Below are positions 35,282 to 44,687 of a stretch of 64,000 nucleotides of DNA, in pieces. Both the position numbers and the translations under genes were made by a program. Source of the stretch: Pseudopedobacter sp044361595 (GTDB lineage: Bacteria > Bacteroidota > Bacteroidia > Sphingobacteriales > Sphingobacteriaceae); contig JBIKIN010000003.1 in NCBI GenBank assembly GCA_044361595.1, positions 62,001 through 126,000 of the forward strand, written 5' to 3'. Below the pieces are notes generated by a model. That model had not been told where the DNA came from. It searched no databases and saw nothing but the letters and a program-made list of their open reading frames with translations. Each line of letters begins with the position of its first letter. Position 1 is the stretch's first letter.

Positions 35282-35467
35282 ATGTGGATGGCGCTGTTAA
35301 CATGTATTGTTATACTCGTATTGGTTTATTTAATACCCTCAAATGCGCTTGCTATTAAATTTGACAGTACCCAACAGAACATGGATGATTTGCCTAAGGC
35401 CAGGATTTTTACCATTTCAGATTATAAAAACCTATTCAGCAGTATTAAAAAAAAGAGAAATAGGTAA
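35282..35467 (+). CDS. Doubtful small membrane-anchored ORF
   Basis: 61 codons: a hydrophobic helix (MALLTCIVILVLVYLIPS) then a short soluble tail ending SIKKKRNR. An out-of-frame ATG at 35260 begins MKLLKKIY; joining the two frames would give a normal signal-anchor start, so this may be the broken 5' end of a larger gene. Not recognised. Confidence 0.25.
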   Translation: MWMALLTCIVILVLVYLIPSNALAIKFDSTQQNMDDLPKARIFTISDYKNLFSSIKKKRNR

Positions 35468-35936
35468 TGTTCTTTATTAATTTTAAATTCTAGAGTTCTC
35501 TTTGATGAATTTTAAAAATCATGAAGATGTTATTAGGTATAAAAAATGTAAAGTATTTTTTATACAAAAAAACACTTTAATTGCATTAAAGCGGAGTCTA
35601 TAACAAAAGTTATTCATTTGTTTTTGAAATTATTGAATAAAGCAATAAATGATGTTAATGTCTTAAAGCTGGAAAACTTAAGGAAAGATTCGCTATTGAA
35701 CTATTAAATAAATTATAGGGAAATAACCATTCATAATTTTGATTAGAAAGTAAGGCTATTATTAAAAATATTCATCGTTAAAATCTGAAATGATAGTGTC
35801 AATAAGTGCTTTATTACCAATTTATTATACGATAAAATCCAATCAGAAATCCTCTTTTCGAAAAATATAGATTTCAGAAAACTATATTCAATTATTGAAT
35901 ATAAGATTGCTAATGTCAAATAATCGTACTAGAAGA
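35468..35936. other. AT-rich stretch without recognisable gene
   Basis: No open frame of coding appearance, RNA gene or repeat was seen. Its composition and position next to an integrase remnant fit a decayed island. Confidence 0.5.
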
Positions 35937-37181
35937 CTAACAATTTTCTTTTGACTTTAATAGATTCAAAAATATCAGCCCCGTACCAATTACCAATAAT
36001 AAAGCAGCTACTAATAGAAATATATTAATGTATGGAATACTCGTGTAATTTAATGCAGCTATACCTTGTACCATTAACAGTAATTCGTTTATAATAATAC
36101 CTACGATAAAAATAAAGACGCCAATTAATAACTTTTTTGTAACGGTGATAAGATTAAAAGATAGTATGTATCCAATTATAAAAACGCTGGTTACGGCCAA
36201 CAAAACCAAATGAAGATAACCAACAATAATTGGTCTAAAACCATATGATAATTGACTTAATGCCGGATGTAATGAACCTGTTTGTAATAAAAGCTTTATG
36301 CTAAGCGCTATTAATGATAACAATAAAAGTATTCTGCCATATTTAGAAAATTGCTGAGTTATAAACGCTTTTTCATTTATAAATAATCTAATCAATAATA
36401 TTAATCCAACCAATTGAGCAACAACTGCAATCACAATTAAAATGGTGATAATTATTGAAAAAGGTATCCATAATATAGATAAAAAATAAGTGGGAATACT
36501 TGCAAAACCAAACAGTATAAAAATAATGACTAGGTTTTTTCTAATTGAATTTATAATTTCAAATTTAGATAACAGCAAGCCCATACCTGCAAAAAAGAAC
36601 CATCCATTATATTGGAAATGTAAGTAGAAATAAATAGACGCTAAATACCAATTTTGGTCAATTTCTTTATTTATCATCATGTAAGACAGAAAAAATGTAC
36701 CTAATGATGATAGAATATTTAAAGCCAAAGCTGCTTTAAACCAATAAAAACTCACCTTTTTATCTTTTATTCGGTTCAAATCTCTCCAATAATAGAAAGC
36801 AAAAAACCAAGAGACCAGAATAGAAAACACAGAAAAACTTATTGAGAAAAAAGCATATCCTTGAAACATAAAACTTATCAGCATACCGTAAGCTGTTAGT
36901 AAGTTAGCAATCAGTAACCAACGGTATTTTTTTAGAGTTTGTGCTCCAATATTTAAACTAAGTGTATGAATTAATAACACCATTAAGGTTTGAGTAACCC
37001 AGCCAGAAAATGCAAAATGAGAATGACTATGTAAAAAGAATTTTTGATCAACAAATGGAAGATAAAAAGCAATTTTATAGCGCAAAATCAAACCAAGTAC
37101 TGCAACTAAAAATAAATTAAGAAAGGAAATTCTTATCCAGCATCTTAAGAAATTATTAGAAGGATTTTTTTTAATAATCAT
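35937..37181 (-). CDS. Polytopic membrane protein resembling heme-copper oxidase subunit I, nos-linked
   Basis: 414 residues, about 12 transmembrane helices, no signal peptide. Conserved-looking histidines lie in LHSHSHFAFSGWVTQ (around residue 50), IYFYLHFQYNGWFFFAGMG (around 185) and VGYLHLVLLAVTSV (around 320), a spacing that resembles heme-copper oxidase or NorB-like subunit I. Full catalytic motifs (CuB histidine pair, Tyr) are not evident, so it may be a heme-binding or NO-handling relative. It is divergent from the cytochrome c-nosZ genes and shares the upstream region that holds an FNR-like palindrome. The annotation is tentative. Confidence 0.7.
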   Translation of the reverse strand: MIIKKNPSNNFLRCWIRISFLNLFLVAVLGLILRYKIAFYLPFVDQKFFLHSHSHFAFSGWVTQTLMVLLIHTLSLNIGAQTLKKYRWLLIANLLTAYGMLISFMFQGYAFFSISFSVFSILVSWFFAFYYWRDLNRIKDKKVSFYWFKAALALNILSSLGTFFLSYMMINKEIDQNWYLASIYFYLHFQYNGWFFFAGMGLLLSKFEIINSIRKNLVIIFILFGFASIPTYFLSILWIPFSIIITILIVIAVVAQLVGLILLIRLFINEKAFITQQFSKYGRILLLLSLIALSIKLLLQTGSLHPALSQLSYGFRPIIVGYLHLVLLAVTSVFIIGYILSFNLITVTKKLLIGVFIFIVGIIINELLLMVQGIAALNYTSIPYINIFLLVAALLLVIGTGLIFLNLLKSKENC

Positions 37182-37288
37182 CGGCTTATTTGCATTTCAA
37201 TTAATTGCATTTTTAATAGTTTTTTTATTCACTTTTATCAAAGCTACATTCAAACATTCTTCGCTATTTTGATTAAAATCAAAAAATT

Positions 37289-37306
37289 ATATGATATACA
37301 TCATAT
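37289..37306. promoter_or_regulatory. FNR/CRP-family operator-like palindrome
   Basis: ATATGAT-ATAC-ATCATAT, two perfect 7-bp arms around a 4-bp spacer. The core TGAT-N4-ATCA is that of FNR-type sites (TTGAT-N4-ATCAA). It lies 94 bp before the cytochrome c gene and 107 bp before the divergent membrane gene. For the latter, a TAGCTTTG -7 box at 37246-37239 would place the site at about -63. Confidence 0.6.
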
Positions 37307-37400
37307 TTTAGGTACGTTATTTGAAATAGTTTTGGTATAAAATATAAGATACAAATAAACGCTTTACACCATTTTATTATTCAATTAAATTAATAGCTTT

Positions 37401-37910
37401 ATGAAGAATCAAAAAAAACAAATTTCACTTAGCCTGATTGTGCTATTTATTGCAATGATGGCATCTTGTGGCGGGAGTTCAAACTCTGAAAAAGTAGAAG
37501 AATCAACCGCAGAGTCTGAAAATGGTGTAGTTGCAGAAGATGGTAAAACCAATAACCCTTCTTATGATCCTAACAGAGGTGAAGGTAAATTCACTAAAAT
37601 AGATATTGGAGCTTCATTAGATACTGAAAAAGCAAATTTAGGACAAGCAGTATATGATGTTAAATGCGGAAGTTGCCATAAACTTACAGATGAAAAACTT
37701 GTTGGTCCAGGCTGGGCAGGCGTTTCAACCAGAAATACACCCGTATGGATAATGAATTTTATCACTAATACCGATGCAATGATTGATAAAGATCCTAAAG
37801 TGCAAGCGCAGCTTGAATTGTGTTTAGTACGTATGCCTAATCAAAACCTTTCTGATGATGATGCAAGAAACCTTTTAGAATTTATGAGAAAAAACGACGG
37901 GGTAAAATAA
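37401..37910 (+). CDS. c-type cytochrome lipoprotein, probable electron donor to NosZ
   Basis: 169 residues. A lipoprotein signal (LIVLFIAMMASC, Cys23) and an acidic Ser/Glu-rich linker precede one class I cytochrome c domain with heme motif CGSCH and a distal methionine in CLVRMPNQNLSDDD. KLVGPGWAGVSTR and the C-terminal ARNLLEFMRKND are typical. It is exported and membrane-anchored, and is the first gene of the nos operon. Clade II nos clusters usually carry such a cytochrome to feed electrons to NosZ; that role is inferred from position. Confidence 0.92.
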   Translation: MKNQKKQISLSLIVLFIAMMASCGGSSNSEKVEESTAESENGVVAEDGKTNNPSYDPNRGEGKFTKIDIGASLDTEKANLGQAVYDVKCGSCHKLTDEKLVGPGWAGVSTRNTPVWIMNFITNTDAMIDKDPKVQAQLELCLVRMPNQNLSDDDARNLLEFMRKNDGVK

Positions 37911-38026
37911 AACAACCTTCAAAAAGTAAATTTTAATTACAAAAATCTTTTTATAAAAATTAAAGCGAATTAATTGCGATGGAATTCTTTTGTCTAAAAT
38001 TTTAAAATAATTAAACCATATAAACA

Positions 38027-40021
38027 ATGAAATTTCAAATAAATAGCGTATTAAGTATAGCTTCAGTAGCTATTTTAATAAACATGAATGCTTGCAAACC
38101 AAAAAATACTGGAACAGTAGTTAGTGGAGATGCGGCTGAAAAAACATATGTTGCTCCTGGCAAATATGACGAATATTATAATTTTGTGTCTGGGGGTTTT
38201 AGCGGTCAATTATCCGTTTATGGCATCCCTAGTGGCCGACTGCTTCGGGTGATTCCTGTATTTTCGTTAGATCCTGAAAAAGGTTGGGGTTATAGCGAAG
38301 AAACTAAGCCTATGTTAAATACTTCACACGGCGAAGTGCCTTGGGATGATTTGCACCACGTTTCAATGTCTCAAACTAATGGTGAAATTGACGGTAGATG
38401 GGTTTTTGTAAACGGAAACAATACCCCACGTGTTGCCCGTATAGATCTTAAAACTTTTCGTACAACAGAAATTTTAGAACTACCAAACAGTGGTGGAAAT
38501 CATTCATCTCCATTTATCACAGAAAACTCTGAGTACATAGTTGCTGGTACTCGTTTTAGCATACCTCCTGATGATAAAAATGGAGATGTTCCAATTAGTA
38601 GCTATAAAGAAAATTTTAAAGGCACTATCAGCTTTATTAGCATAGATAAAAATGTCGGTAATATGGATATAGCTTTTCAATTACAAGGTCCGGGTGTAAA
38701 CTTTGATTTGAGCCATGCCGGCAAGGCAAAATCACATGGATGGTTTTTCTTTAGCACCTATAATACAGAACAAGCCAACACCTTGTTAGAAGTAAATGCA
38801 TCTAAACGTGATAAAGATTTTATCATGGCTGTTAATTGGAAAATGGCAGAACAATTAATTAAAGAAGGTAAAGGAAGAAAACAAGCTGTTAAATATGCTA
38901 GTAACCGTTTTGACGAAAAAACACATACAGCAACTTCAACTATTAAAAAAGAAGTTACAGTGTTAAATATGAAAGATTTCCCTGGGTTGGTTTATATGAT
39001 TCCTTGCCCTAAGTCTCCTCATGGTTGTGATGTTGACCCAACTGGTGAATATATTGTTGGTAGTGGAAAACTAGCAGCTTTAATTCCTGTGTTCAGCTTT
39101 GATAAAATACAAAAAGCAATTGCCGCCAAAGCATTTGATGGAGATTATGAAGGTATCCCAGTTATTAAATACGAAGCTGCCTTATACGGAGAGGTTAAAA
39201 AACCAGGCTTAGGTCCGTTACATACAGAATTTGATGATAAAGGAAATGCTTACACTTCTATGTTTGTATCTAGTGAAGTTGTAAAATGGAATGTTAAAGA
39301 TTTAAAAGTATTAGATAGAGTTCCAACCTACTACTCCGTTGGTCATTTAAGTATTCCTGGCGGAGATTCAGGTAAACCAACCGGAAAATACTTAACTGTT
39401 TATAATAAAATCACCAAAGATCGCTACTTACCAACTGGACCAGAATTATCACAAAGCGCCCAGTTGTTTGACATAAGCGGTGATAAGATGCAATTGATAC
39501 TAGATTATCCAACAATTGGCGAACCGCACTATGCACAAGCAGTTGCAGCTAGCGTTATCAAGGATAAGTCTGTAAAATTCTTTAAAATTGAAGACAACTT
39601 TCATCCATACGTTTCTAAAGGTGAGGGTACAGCCAAAGTTACCAGAGTGGGTAATAAAGTACATGTTAATCTTACATTGATTAGATCTCATTTAACACCT
39701 GATAATATTGAAGGAATTAAAGTAGGTGATGAAGTTTATTTTCACGCTACAAATTTAGAACAAGATTGGGATGTACCACACGGCTTTGCAATCAAAGGAG
39801 CTTTAAACGCAGAGCTATTAGTAATGCCAGGCGAAACTTCTACTTTAAAATGGATACCTACAAAAGCTGGAATGTACCCAATGTATTGTACTGATTTTTG
39901 TAGCGCACTGCACCAAGAAATGTCTGGCTATGTGAGAGTTTCTCCCGCTAACAGCAATGTAAAGTTAAGTTTTAGTACAGGAACAAATTTAGGTAAATCT
40001 GATGTTGCAGTTAAAAAATAA
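38027..40021 (+). CDS. nosZ: Nitrous oxide reductase, Sec-dependent clade II
   Basis: 664 residues. The N-terminus (LSIASVAILINMNAC) is a Sec lipoprotein signal, not a Tat signal, marking the atypical clade II. CuZ histidines are visible in DDLHHVSMSQ, GGNHSSPF, DLSHAGKAKSHGW, SPHGCDVDPTGEYI, GPLHTEFDDKG, VGHLSIPGGDSG and EPHYAQAV. CuA ligands are in the C-terminal cupredoxin: PHGFAIKG near residue 586 and CTDFCSALHQEM (Cys621, Cys625, His629, Met632). It reduces N2O to N2 in the periplasm as the last step of denitrification or for N2O scavenging. No nitrite or NO reductase gene is in the window. Confidence 0.97.
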   Translation: MKFQINSVLSIASVAILINMNACKPKNTGTVVSGDAAEKTYVAPGKYDEYYNFVSGGFSGQLSVYGIPSGRLLRVIPVFSLDPEKGWGYSEETKPMLNTSHGEVPWDDLHHVSMSQTNGEIDGRWVFVNGNNTPRVARIDLKTFRTTEILELPNSGGNHSSPFITENSEYIVAGTRFSIPPDDKNGDVPISSYKENFKGTISFISIDKNVGNMDIAFQLQGPGVNFDLSHAGKAKSHGWFFFSTYNTEQANTLLEVNASKRDKDFIMAVNWKMAEQLIKEGKGRKQAVKYASNRFDEKTHTATSTIKKEVTVLNMKDFPGLVYMIPCPKSPHGCDVDPTGEYIVGSGKLAALIPVFSFDKIQKAIAAKAFDGDYEGIPVIKYEAALYGEVKKPGLGPLHTEFDDKGNAYTSMFVSSEVVKWNVKDLKVLDRVPTYYSVGHLSIPGGDSGKPTGKYLTVYNKITKDRYLPTGPELSQSAQLFDISGDKMQLILDYPTIGEPHYAQAVAASVIKDKSVKFFKIEDNFHPYVSKGEGTAKVTRVGNKVHVNLTLIRSHLTPDNIEGIKVGDEVYFHATNLEQDWDVPHGFAIKGALNAELLVMPGETSTLKWIPTKAGMYPMYCTDFCSALHQEMSGYVRVSPANSNVKLSFSTGTNLGKSDVAVKK

Positions 40022-40038
40022 TTTGAATCAACCATAAT

Positions 40039-40072
40039 TAAACTTGCCGAGTTTTTAAGCTTGGCAAGTTTA
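40039..40072 (+). terminator. Hairpin after nosZ
   Basis: TAAACTTGCC (40039-40048) pairs with GGCAAGTTTA (40063-40072). The T-tail is weak, so it may attenuate or stabilise the nosZ message without fully ending it; nosL follows 137 bp on. Confidence 0.55.
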
Positions 40073-40208
40073 ATTATTTCAAAATCTTACCATTATAAAA
40101 TTATCATTTCAATAAAATATTTTATAAGATAAAGCACAATAGCAATTTGACAATCGCCAAAAGGCATACCAGTATTTTCTAATAAACACTTGCTAAATTT
40201 CGCTAACT

Positions 40209-41249
40209 ATGAAAGTCCACCCAACAGCAAATAAATTTACACTAAACACGCTCACTAGAGTTATTATTCTTATTTGTGGGCTTGGTTTGATAGTAGTTTT
40301 AATTACACCTATTTGGCGTATAGAATTAATGGCCCCACAATATCCAGAAGGGTTAAAACTATTAATTTACGCCAATAAATTAGCAGGGAACGTAGATATT
40401 ATCAATGGTCTTAATCATTACATCGGTATGAAAACGCTTCATGAAGATGACTTTATCGAGTTTAAAGTTTTACCATACATCATCGTGTTTTTTTCATTTT
40501 GCTTTATTTTTGTTGCCATTGCAGCAAAAAGAAAATGGCTAAATATTTTATGCGTAATGTTTGTTGCTTTTGGTGTATTGGCAATGGTTGATTTCTGGAG
40601 ATGGGAATACAATTACGGTCATAATTTAAACCCTGATGCTGCCATTATCGTACCCGGTATGGCTTATCAACCGCCGTTAATTGGGTTTAAACAATTATTA
40701 AATTTTGGTGCCTTTTCTATTCCCGCAATTGGAGGATGGATTTTTATTGCAGTAGGAGTTGCTTTATTAGCTTGTGTAATTTATGAATGGAGAAGAGCTA
40801 AAAAATCACTTAGATTTTCTTCAGCAAAATATCTATCCATAATTATCATTACAAGCTTAACACTAAGTGCTTGTAGCACAGTGCCAGAACCTTTAAAAAT
40901 TGGTAAAGATAATTGCCATTTTTGTAAAATGACTATTGTTGATAGTAGATTTGGAGCCGAAATTGTCACCTCTAAAGGTAAAGTTTATAAGTTTGATGAT
41001 AATCATTGTGTTGCAGAATTTATGCTAACGCAAAGCCTCACAAAATCTGAAATTGCAGAGGTTTATTTTACAAATTTTTGTAGCCCTCATGAGCTTGTGA
41101 ATGTTAAACAAGCCTATTTTTTACAAAGTCCCAAATTAAAAAGCCCAATGAATGGTAATATAGCAGCTTTTAGCAATCAAGATAGCTTAACAAAAGTAAT
41201 TCCTCAGTTTTATGGAAATGCTATTACTTGGGAGGATATGCAGAAGTGA
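40209..41249 (+). CDS. nosL: Membrane domain fused to NosL copper-chaperone lipoprotein domain
   Basis: 346 residues. Residues 1-195 form a membrane part with about four helices (RVIILICGLGLIVVLIT, VLPYIIVFFSFCFIFVAIA, ILCVMFVAFGVLAMVDF, IGGWIFIAVGVALLACVIY). Then comes SIIIITSLTLSACS, a signal-peptide/lipobox-like sequence with Cys222, followed by a complete NosL-type domain (DNCHFCKMTIVDSRFGAEIV, Cys236/Cys239; FDDNHCVAEFML). NosL delivers copper to apo-NosZ. The arrangement looks like a translational fusion of a cluster membrane protein to a whole NosL precursor. It overlaps nosD by 4 bp (GTGA). Confidence 0.9.
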   Translation: MKVHPTANKFTLNTLTRVIILICGLGLIVVLITPIWRIELMAPQYPEGLKLLIYANKLAGNVDIINGLNHYIGMKTLHEDDFIEFKVLPYIIVFFSFCFIFVAIAAKRKWLNILCVMFVAFGVLAMVDFWRWEYNYGHNLNPDAAIIVPGMAYQPPLIGFKQLLNFGAFSIPAIGGWIFIAVGVALLACVIYEWRRAKKSLRFSSAKYLSIIIITSLTLSACSTVPEPLKIGKDNCHFCKMTIVDSRFGAEIVTSKGKVYKFDDNHCVAEFMLTQSLTKSEIAEVYFTNFCSPHELVNVKQAYFLQSPKLKSPMNGNIAAFSNQDSLTKVIPQFYGNAITWEDMQK

Positions 41250-42475
41250 GATTTACCTTTATAATTTTAACGCTTTTAATTTTCAAAGTAGCAGCGGCTA
41301 AAACTTTATATGTTGGCACAAATCAACAATTTAAGTCTATAACGACTGCTGTTAAAATTGCATCAAATGGAGATACAATAATTGTATATCCTGGTGACTA
41401 CAAAGAAAAGAATCTGGTAATCAACAAAAGTATTGTTTTAAAAGGCATCAATTACCCTGTGTTAAATGGAGAAAATAAATATCAAATAGTTTCAATAACT
41501 GCTAATAAAGTTGTTTTAGAAGGCTTTAAATTAAAAGAATCTGGCATTTCTAGCATGGATGATTTGAGCGGCATAAAAATTTACGATTGCAAAAATGTAA
41601 TTATTAAAAATAATAGGCTAGAGAATACTTTTTTTGGTATTTATATTCAAAATGGACTTAATTGTATTGTAGAGAATAATATTCTTACTGCTAATCAAAA
41701 AGAAGAACACCAAAGTGGCAACGGTATACACTGTTGGAAAGGCGATAGTCTAAGAATAATTGGAAACAAAATAATTGGGCACAGAGATGGGATTTATTTT
41801 GAGTTTGTAAAAAACTCTATCATTTGGCGAAATACCGCAACTTTAAACATCCGTTATGGTTTGCATTTTATGTTCTCTAATGATGATACTTATGTAAGTA
41901 ACGTTTTTGACAGAAATGGCTCAGGAGTATCCGTAATGTACTCTCAAAGAATTAAAATGTATAATAATTTTTTTGAAAATAGCTGGGGAGATGCTGCTTA
42001 TGGAATTTTATTAAAAGAAATTTCTGATGGATATATGGAAGGCAATCATTTCACAAAAAATACAAGCGCAATTTATATGGAAGGTGCAAGTAGAATAATG
42101 ATGAAGCGAAATACCTTTGAAAACAATGGCTGGGCTTTAAAAATTCAGGCTAGTTGCATGGATGTTGTATTGGAACGTAATAATTTCATTAGTAACACTT
42201 TTGATGTTGGTACCAATGGATCTTTGGTATTGAATAAGTTTAAAAATAACTTTTGGGATAAATATGAAGGATATGATTTGAATAAGGATAAAATAGGTGA
42301 CATTCCGTACAGGCCTGTAAGTATGTACTCTATGATAGTTGAGAAATACCCTACTGCTATGATTTTATTTAGAACATTCATCACCACATTATTAGATAAA
42401 ACCGAAAAAATTATACCAAGCCTTACACCAGAAAATTTAAAGGATGATGCTCCATTAATGAAAAAAGCATTTTAA
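41246..42475 (+). CDS. nosD: NosD periplasmic copper-site maturation protein
   Basis: 409 residues from the GTG at 41246 (start overlaps the nosL stop). A signal peptide MRFTFIILTLLIFKVAAA/K is followed by a right-handed beta-helix: QFKSITTAVKIASNGDTIIV, then carbohydrate-binding/sugar-hydrolase-like repeats such as NGIHCWKGDSLRIIGNKI, YGLHFMFSNDDTYVSNVF and SAIYMEGASRIMMKRNTF. NosD works with NosF and NosY to assemble the CuZ centre. A TTG six codons upstream is also in frame but would put the signal peptide out of place. Confidence 0.95.
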   Translation: MRFTFIILTLLIFKVAAAKTLYVGTNQQFKSITTAVKIASNGDTIIVYPGDYKEKNLVINKSIVLKGINYPVLNGENKYQIVSITANKVVLEGFKLKESGISSMDDLSGIKIYDCKNVIIKNNRLENTFFGIYIQNGLNCIVENNILTANQKEEHQSGNGIHCWKGDSLRIIGNKIIGHRDGIYFEFVKNSIIWRNTATLNIRYGLHFMFSNDDTYVSNVFDRNGSGVSVMYSQRIKMYNNFFENSWGDAAYGILLKEISDGYMEGNHFTKNTSAIYMEGASRIMMKRNTFENNGWALKIQASCMDVVLERNNFISNTFDVGTNGSLVLNKFKNNFWDKYEGYDLNKDKIGDIPYRPVSMYSMIVEKYPTAMILFRTFITTLLDKTEKIIPSLTPENLKDDAPLMKKAF

Positions 42476-42616
42476 ATTATATTAAATGTGTATGCATTAG
42501 TATTTGTGGATAAGGTAAATTATATTAAAACAATCAAATGCAACTTAAAAAACATCATTTAAAACATAGTATCAAGCATAATCCAATTTATACAATAATC
42601 TTATAAAACCTAGTTT

Positions 42617-43339
42617 ATGATTATTATAGAAAATGTTACCAAACAGTTTGGCAATTTAAAGGCACTAGATAATGTATCAATAACTTGTAATAAAGGAGAA
42701 TGTATTGCATTAATTGGCCCTAACGGGAGTGGTAAAACAACGTTAATAAAATCAATTTTAGGTATGGTTGTGCCTACTAGCGGTAACATCAGTTTTAACG
42801 GAAAAAATATTTTACACCAATGGAAGTACAGAGATGAGATAGGTTACATGCCTCAAATTGGTAATTACCCTGATAACATGACTATTGGCCAAGTGTTAAA
42901 TATGATGAAAGATATTAGAAATAAAAACACTGCTATTGATGAAGATTTAATTGAGGCCTTCGCATTAAAACATTTGTTGAGTAAAAGAATGCGAACATTA
43001 TCTGGTGGTACTAGGCAAAAAGTTAGCGCTGCTTTGGCATTACTTTTTAATCCTGCGGTGTTAATTTTAGATGAACCTACCGCCGGTTTAGATCCTGTAG
43101 CTTCTGAAGTTTTTAAAGAAAAAATTACAGCAGAAAAAGAAAAAGGGAAGTTAATTTTAATTACTTCACATATTTTGAGCGATTTAGAAGATATAATTAC
43201 TCAAATAATTTATATGCAAGATGGTAAGCTTCTATTTCATAAAAGTTTAGAAGCCCTACGTATTGATACTGGAGAAGAGAAACTTAATAAAGCCATAGCG
43301 TTTGTAATGAAGTACGGTAGTACAAACAATAAGCTCTAA
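42617..43339 (+). CDS. nosF: NosF ABC-type ATPase
   Basis: 240 residues. Walker A GPNGSGKTTLIKS, signature LSGGTRQKVSAALAL, Walker B AVLILDEPTAGLDP, H-loop LITSHILSDLED. It is the cytoplasmic ATPase of the NosDFY complex. The start follows 141 bp after nosD; nosY follows 45 bp on. Confidence 0.95.
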   Translation: MIIIENVTKQFGNLKALDNVSITCNKGECIALIGPNGSGKTTLIKSILGMVVPTSGNISFNGKNILHQWKYRDEIGYMPQIGNYPDNMTIGQVLNMMKDIRNKNTAIDEDLIEAFALKHLLSKRMRTLSGGTRQKVSAALALLFNPAVLILDEPTAGLDPVASEVFKEKITAEKEKGKLILITSHILSDLEDIITQIIYMQDGKLLFHKSLEALRIDTGEEKLNKAIAFVMKYGSTNNKL

Positions 43340-43384
43340 TACTCAATAAACAAAAATGTTGAACACCTTAGCTCCTATCATAAA

Positions 43385-44152
43385 GTGAATAAAATTATAA
43401 AATATGTAATTGCTGATATACTGCGCAACAAAATAATGCTGGTTTACACTTTGTTTTTACTAGCAGCATCATTAACTGTATTTAGCTTAGAAGATAATAG
43501 CAGCAAAGGGTTACTAAGCTTGTTAAATATTATTTTAATTGTTGTGCCGTTAGTGAGCATCATTTTTTCTACCATTTACATCTACAATAGTGCAGAATTT
43601 ATTGAACTGCTAGTTAGTCAGCCTTTAAAGCGTAAGTCTATTTGGTTAAGTTTATTTACAGGCTTGGCTACTTCATTATCTATTGCCTTTTTAATTGGTG
43701 CAGGTATTCCGGTTTTGATTTATCAAAGCGATATGGTAGGATTTACCATGCTAATTGTTGGCGTGTTTTTGAGCGTTATTTTTGTTTCAATTGCTTTACT
43801 ATCTACTGTATTAACTAGAGATAAGGCAAAAGGAATTGGTTCATCAATTTTACTTTGGATATATTTTTCTTTATTGTTTGATGGATTAATTTTATTCTTA
43901 TTATTTCAATTTGCAGATTACCCAATGGAAAAATTTATGATAGGTGTGAGTGCACTTAATCCAATAGATTTAAGCCGAATTTTAATTCTACTACAGTTAG
44001 ACGTTTCAGCAATGATGGGCTATACAGGTGCTGTTTTTAAAGATTTTTTTGGCACTTATACTGGCTTATTATTCTCTTTTACTGCATTATTATTGTGGAT
44101 AATTATTCCTGTTTGGTACTCTACTAATAAATTTAATACTAAAAATCTATAA
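43385..44152 (+). CDS. nosY: NosY ABC-type permease
   Basis: 255 residues with a GTG start, about six transmembrane helices, ABC-2 type. YVIADILRNKIMLVYTLFLL, SQPLKRKSIWLSLFTGLATS and LSTVLTRDKAKGIGSSILLW are typical of NosY. With NosF and NosD it forms the maturation complex that exports or couples a sulfur species for CuZ assembly. A hemerythrin gene follows after 2 bp. Confidence 0.93.
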   Translation: MNKIIKYVIADILRNKIMLVYTLFLLAASLTVFSLEDNSSKGLLSLLNIILIVVPLVSIIFSTIYIYNSAEFIELLVSQPLKRKSIWLSLFTGLATSLSIAFLIGAGIPVLIYQSDMVGFTMLIVGVFLSVIFVSIALLSTVLTRDKAKGIGSSILLWIYFSLLFDGLILFLLFQFADYPMEKFMIGVSALNPIDLSRILILLQLDVSAMMGYTGAVFKDFFGTYTGLLFSFTALLLWIIIPVWYSTNKFNTKNL

Positions 44153-44154
44153 TT

Positions 44155-44601
44155 ATGAAAAGGCACAAAGCACTTGCGCATCTATCACGAGAACATCACG
44201 GAGCATTAATTTTGTCCAGGTTAATTCAAAAAAATGCACCAGCCTATAAAGAACTCCCTTTAACTACAGAAGGTAAAGTTGATTATGCTTTAAAATTCTA
44301 CGAAAGTGAACTGATAACACATTTTAAGGATGAGGAGGGAGTTTTAAATTTAGTGAAGAGAATTAATGCCGAGCTTGATTTGCTAATCGAAATAATTTTA
44401 AAAGAGCATGAAGATTTACATGTTAAGTTTCAATCATTAAGACAACCAAGTGATTTTATAGTGAAATTAGATCAACTTGGAAAAATGTTAGAAAACCATG
44501 TACGCAAAGAAGAAAGAGAACTTTTTCCATTAATACAAGAAATTTGTAATGAGGATGTAATGAAAAATATAGAAACGTTACTTACAAAAGCCTCAAATTA
44601 G
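44155..44601 (+). CDS. Hemerythrin-domain protein, last gene of the nos operon
   Basis: 148 residues, four-helix hemerythrin bundle. Iron ligands are expected in LSREHHGALIL, THFKDEEGVL, ILKEHEDLH and NHVRKEERELFP, so a complete H/H/E/H set is visible. It is cytosolic, with no signal peptide. Free-standing hemerythrins next to nos genes suggest NO or O2 sensing or buffering; this is inferred from position. Confidence 0.9.
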   Translation: MKRHKALAHLSREHHGALILSRLIQKNAPAYKELPLTTEGKVDYALKFYESELITHFKDEEGVLNLVKRINAELDLLIEIILKEHEDLHVKFQSLRQPSDFIVKLDQLGKMLENHVRKEERELFPLIQEICNEDVMKNIETLLTKASN

Positions 44602-44687
44602 TAAGCATTAAATGCTGAGAAATTGAGCGCTGTCAATTGATAATTTATCTGAAAGTAGGATGTTATTAGGAGTCAGTTGTAGTTTTA

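Noticed and set aside
41228..41245. Upstream TTG start for nosD
   Set aside because: It would put six residues before the signal peptide and increase overlap with nosL; the GTG at 41246 overlaps the nosL stop by four bases in the usual way.
42476..42616. Separate promoter for nosFY
   Set aside because: The 141-bp gap has no clear TTTG/TAnnTTTG pair; read-through from upstream is simpler.
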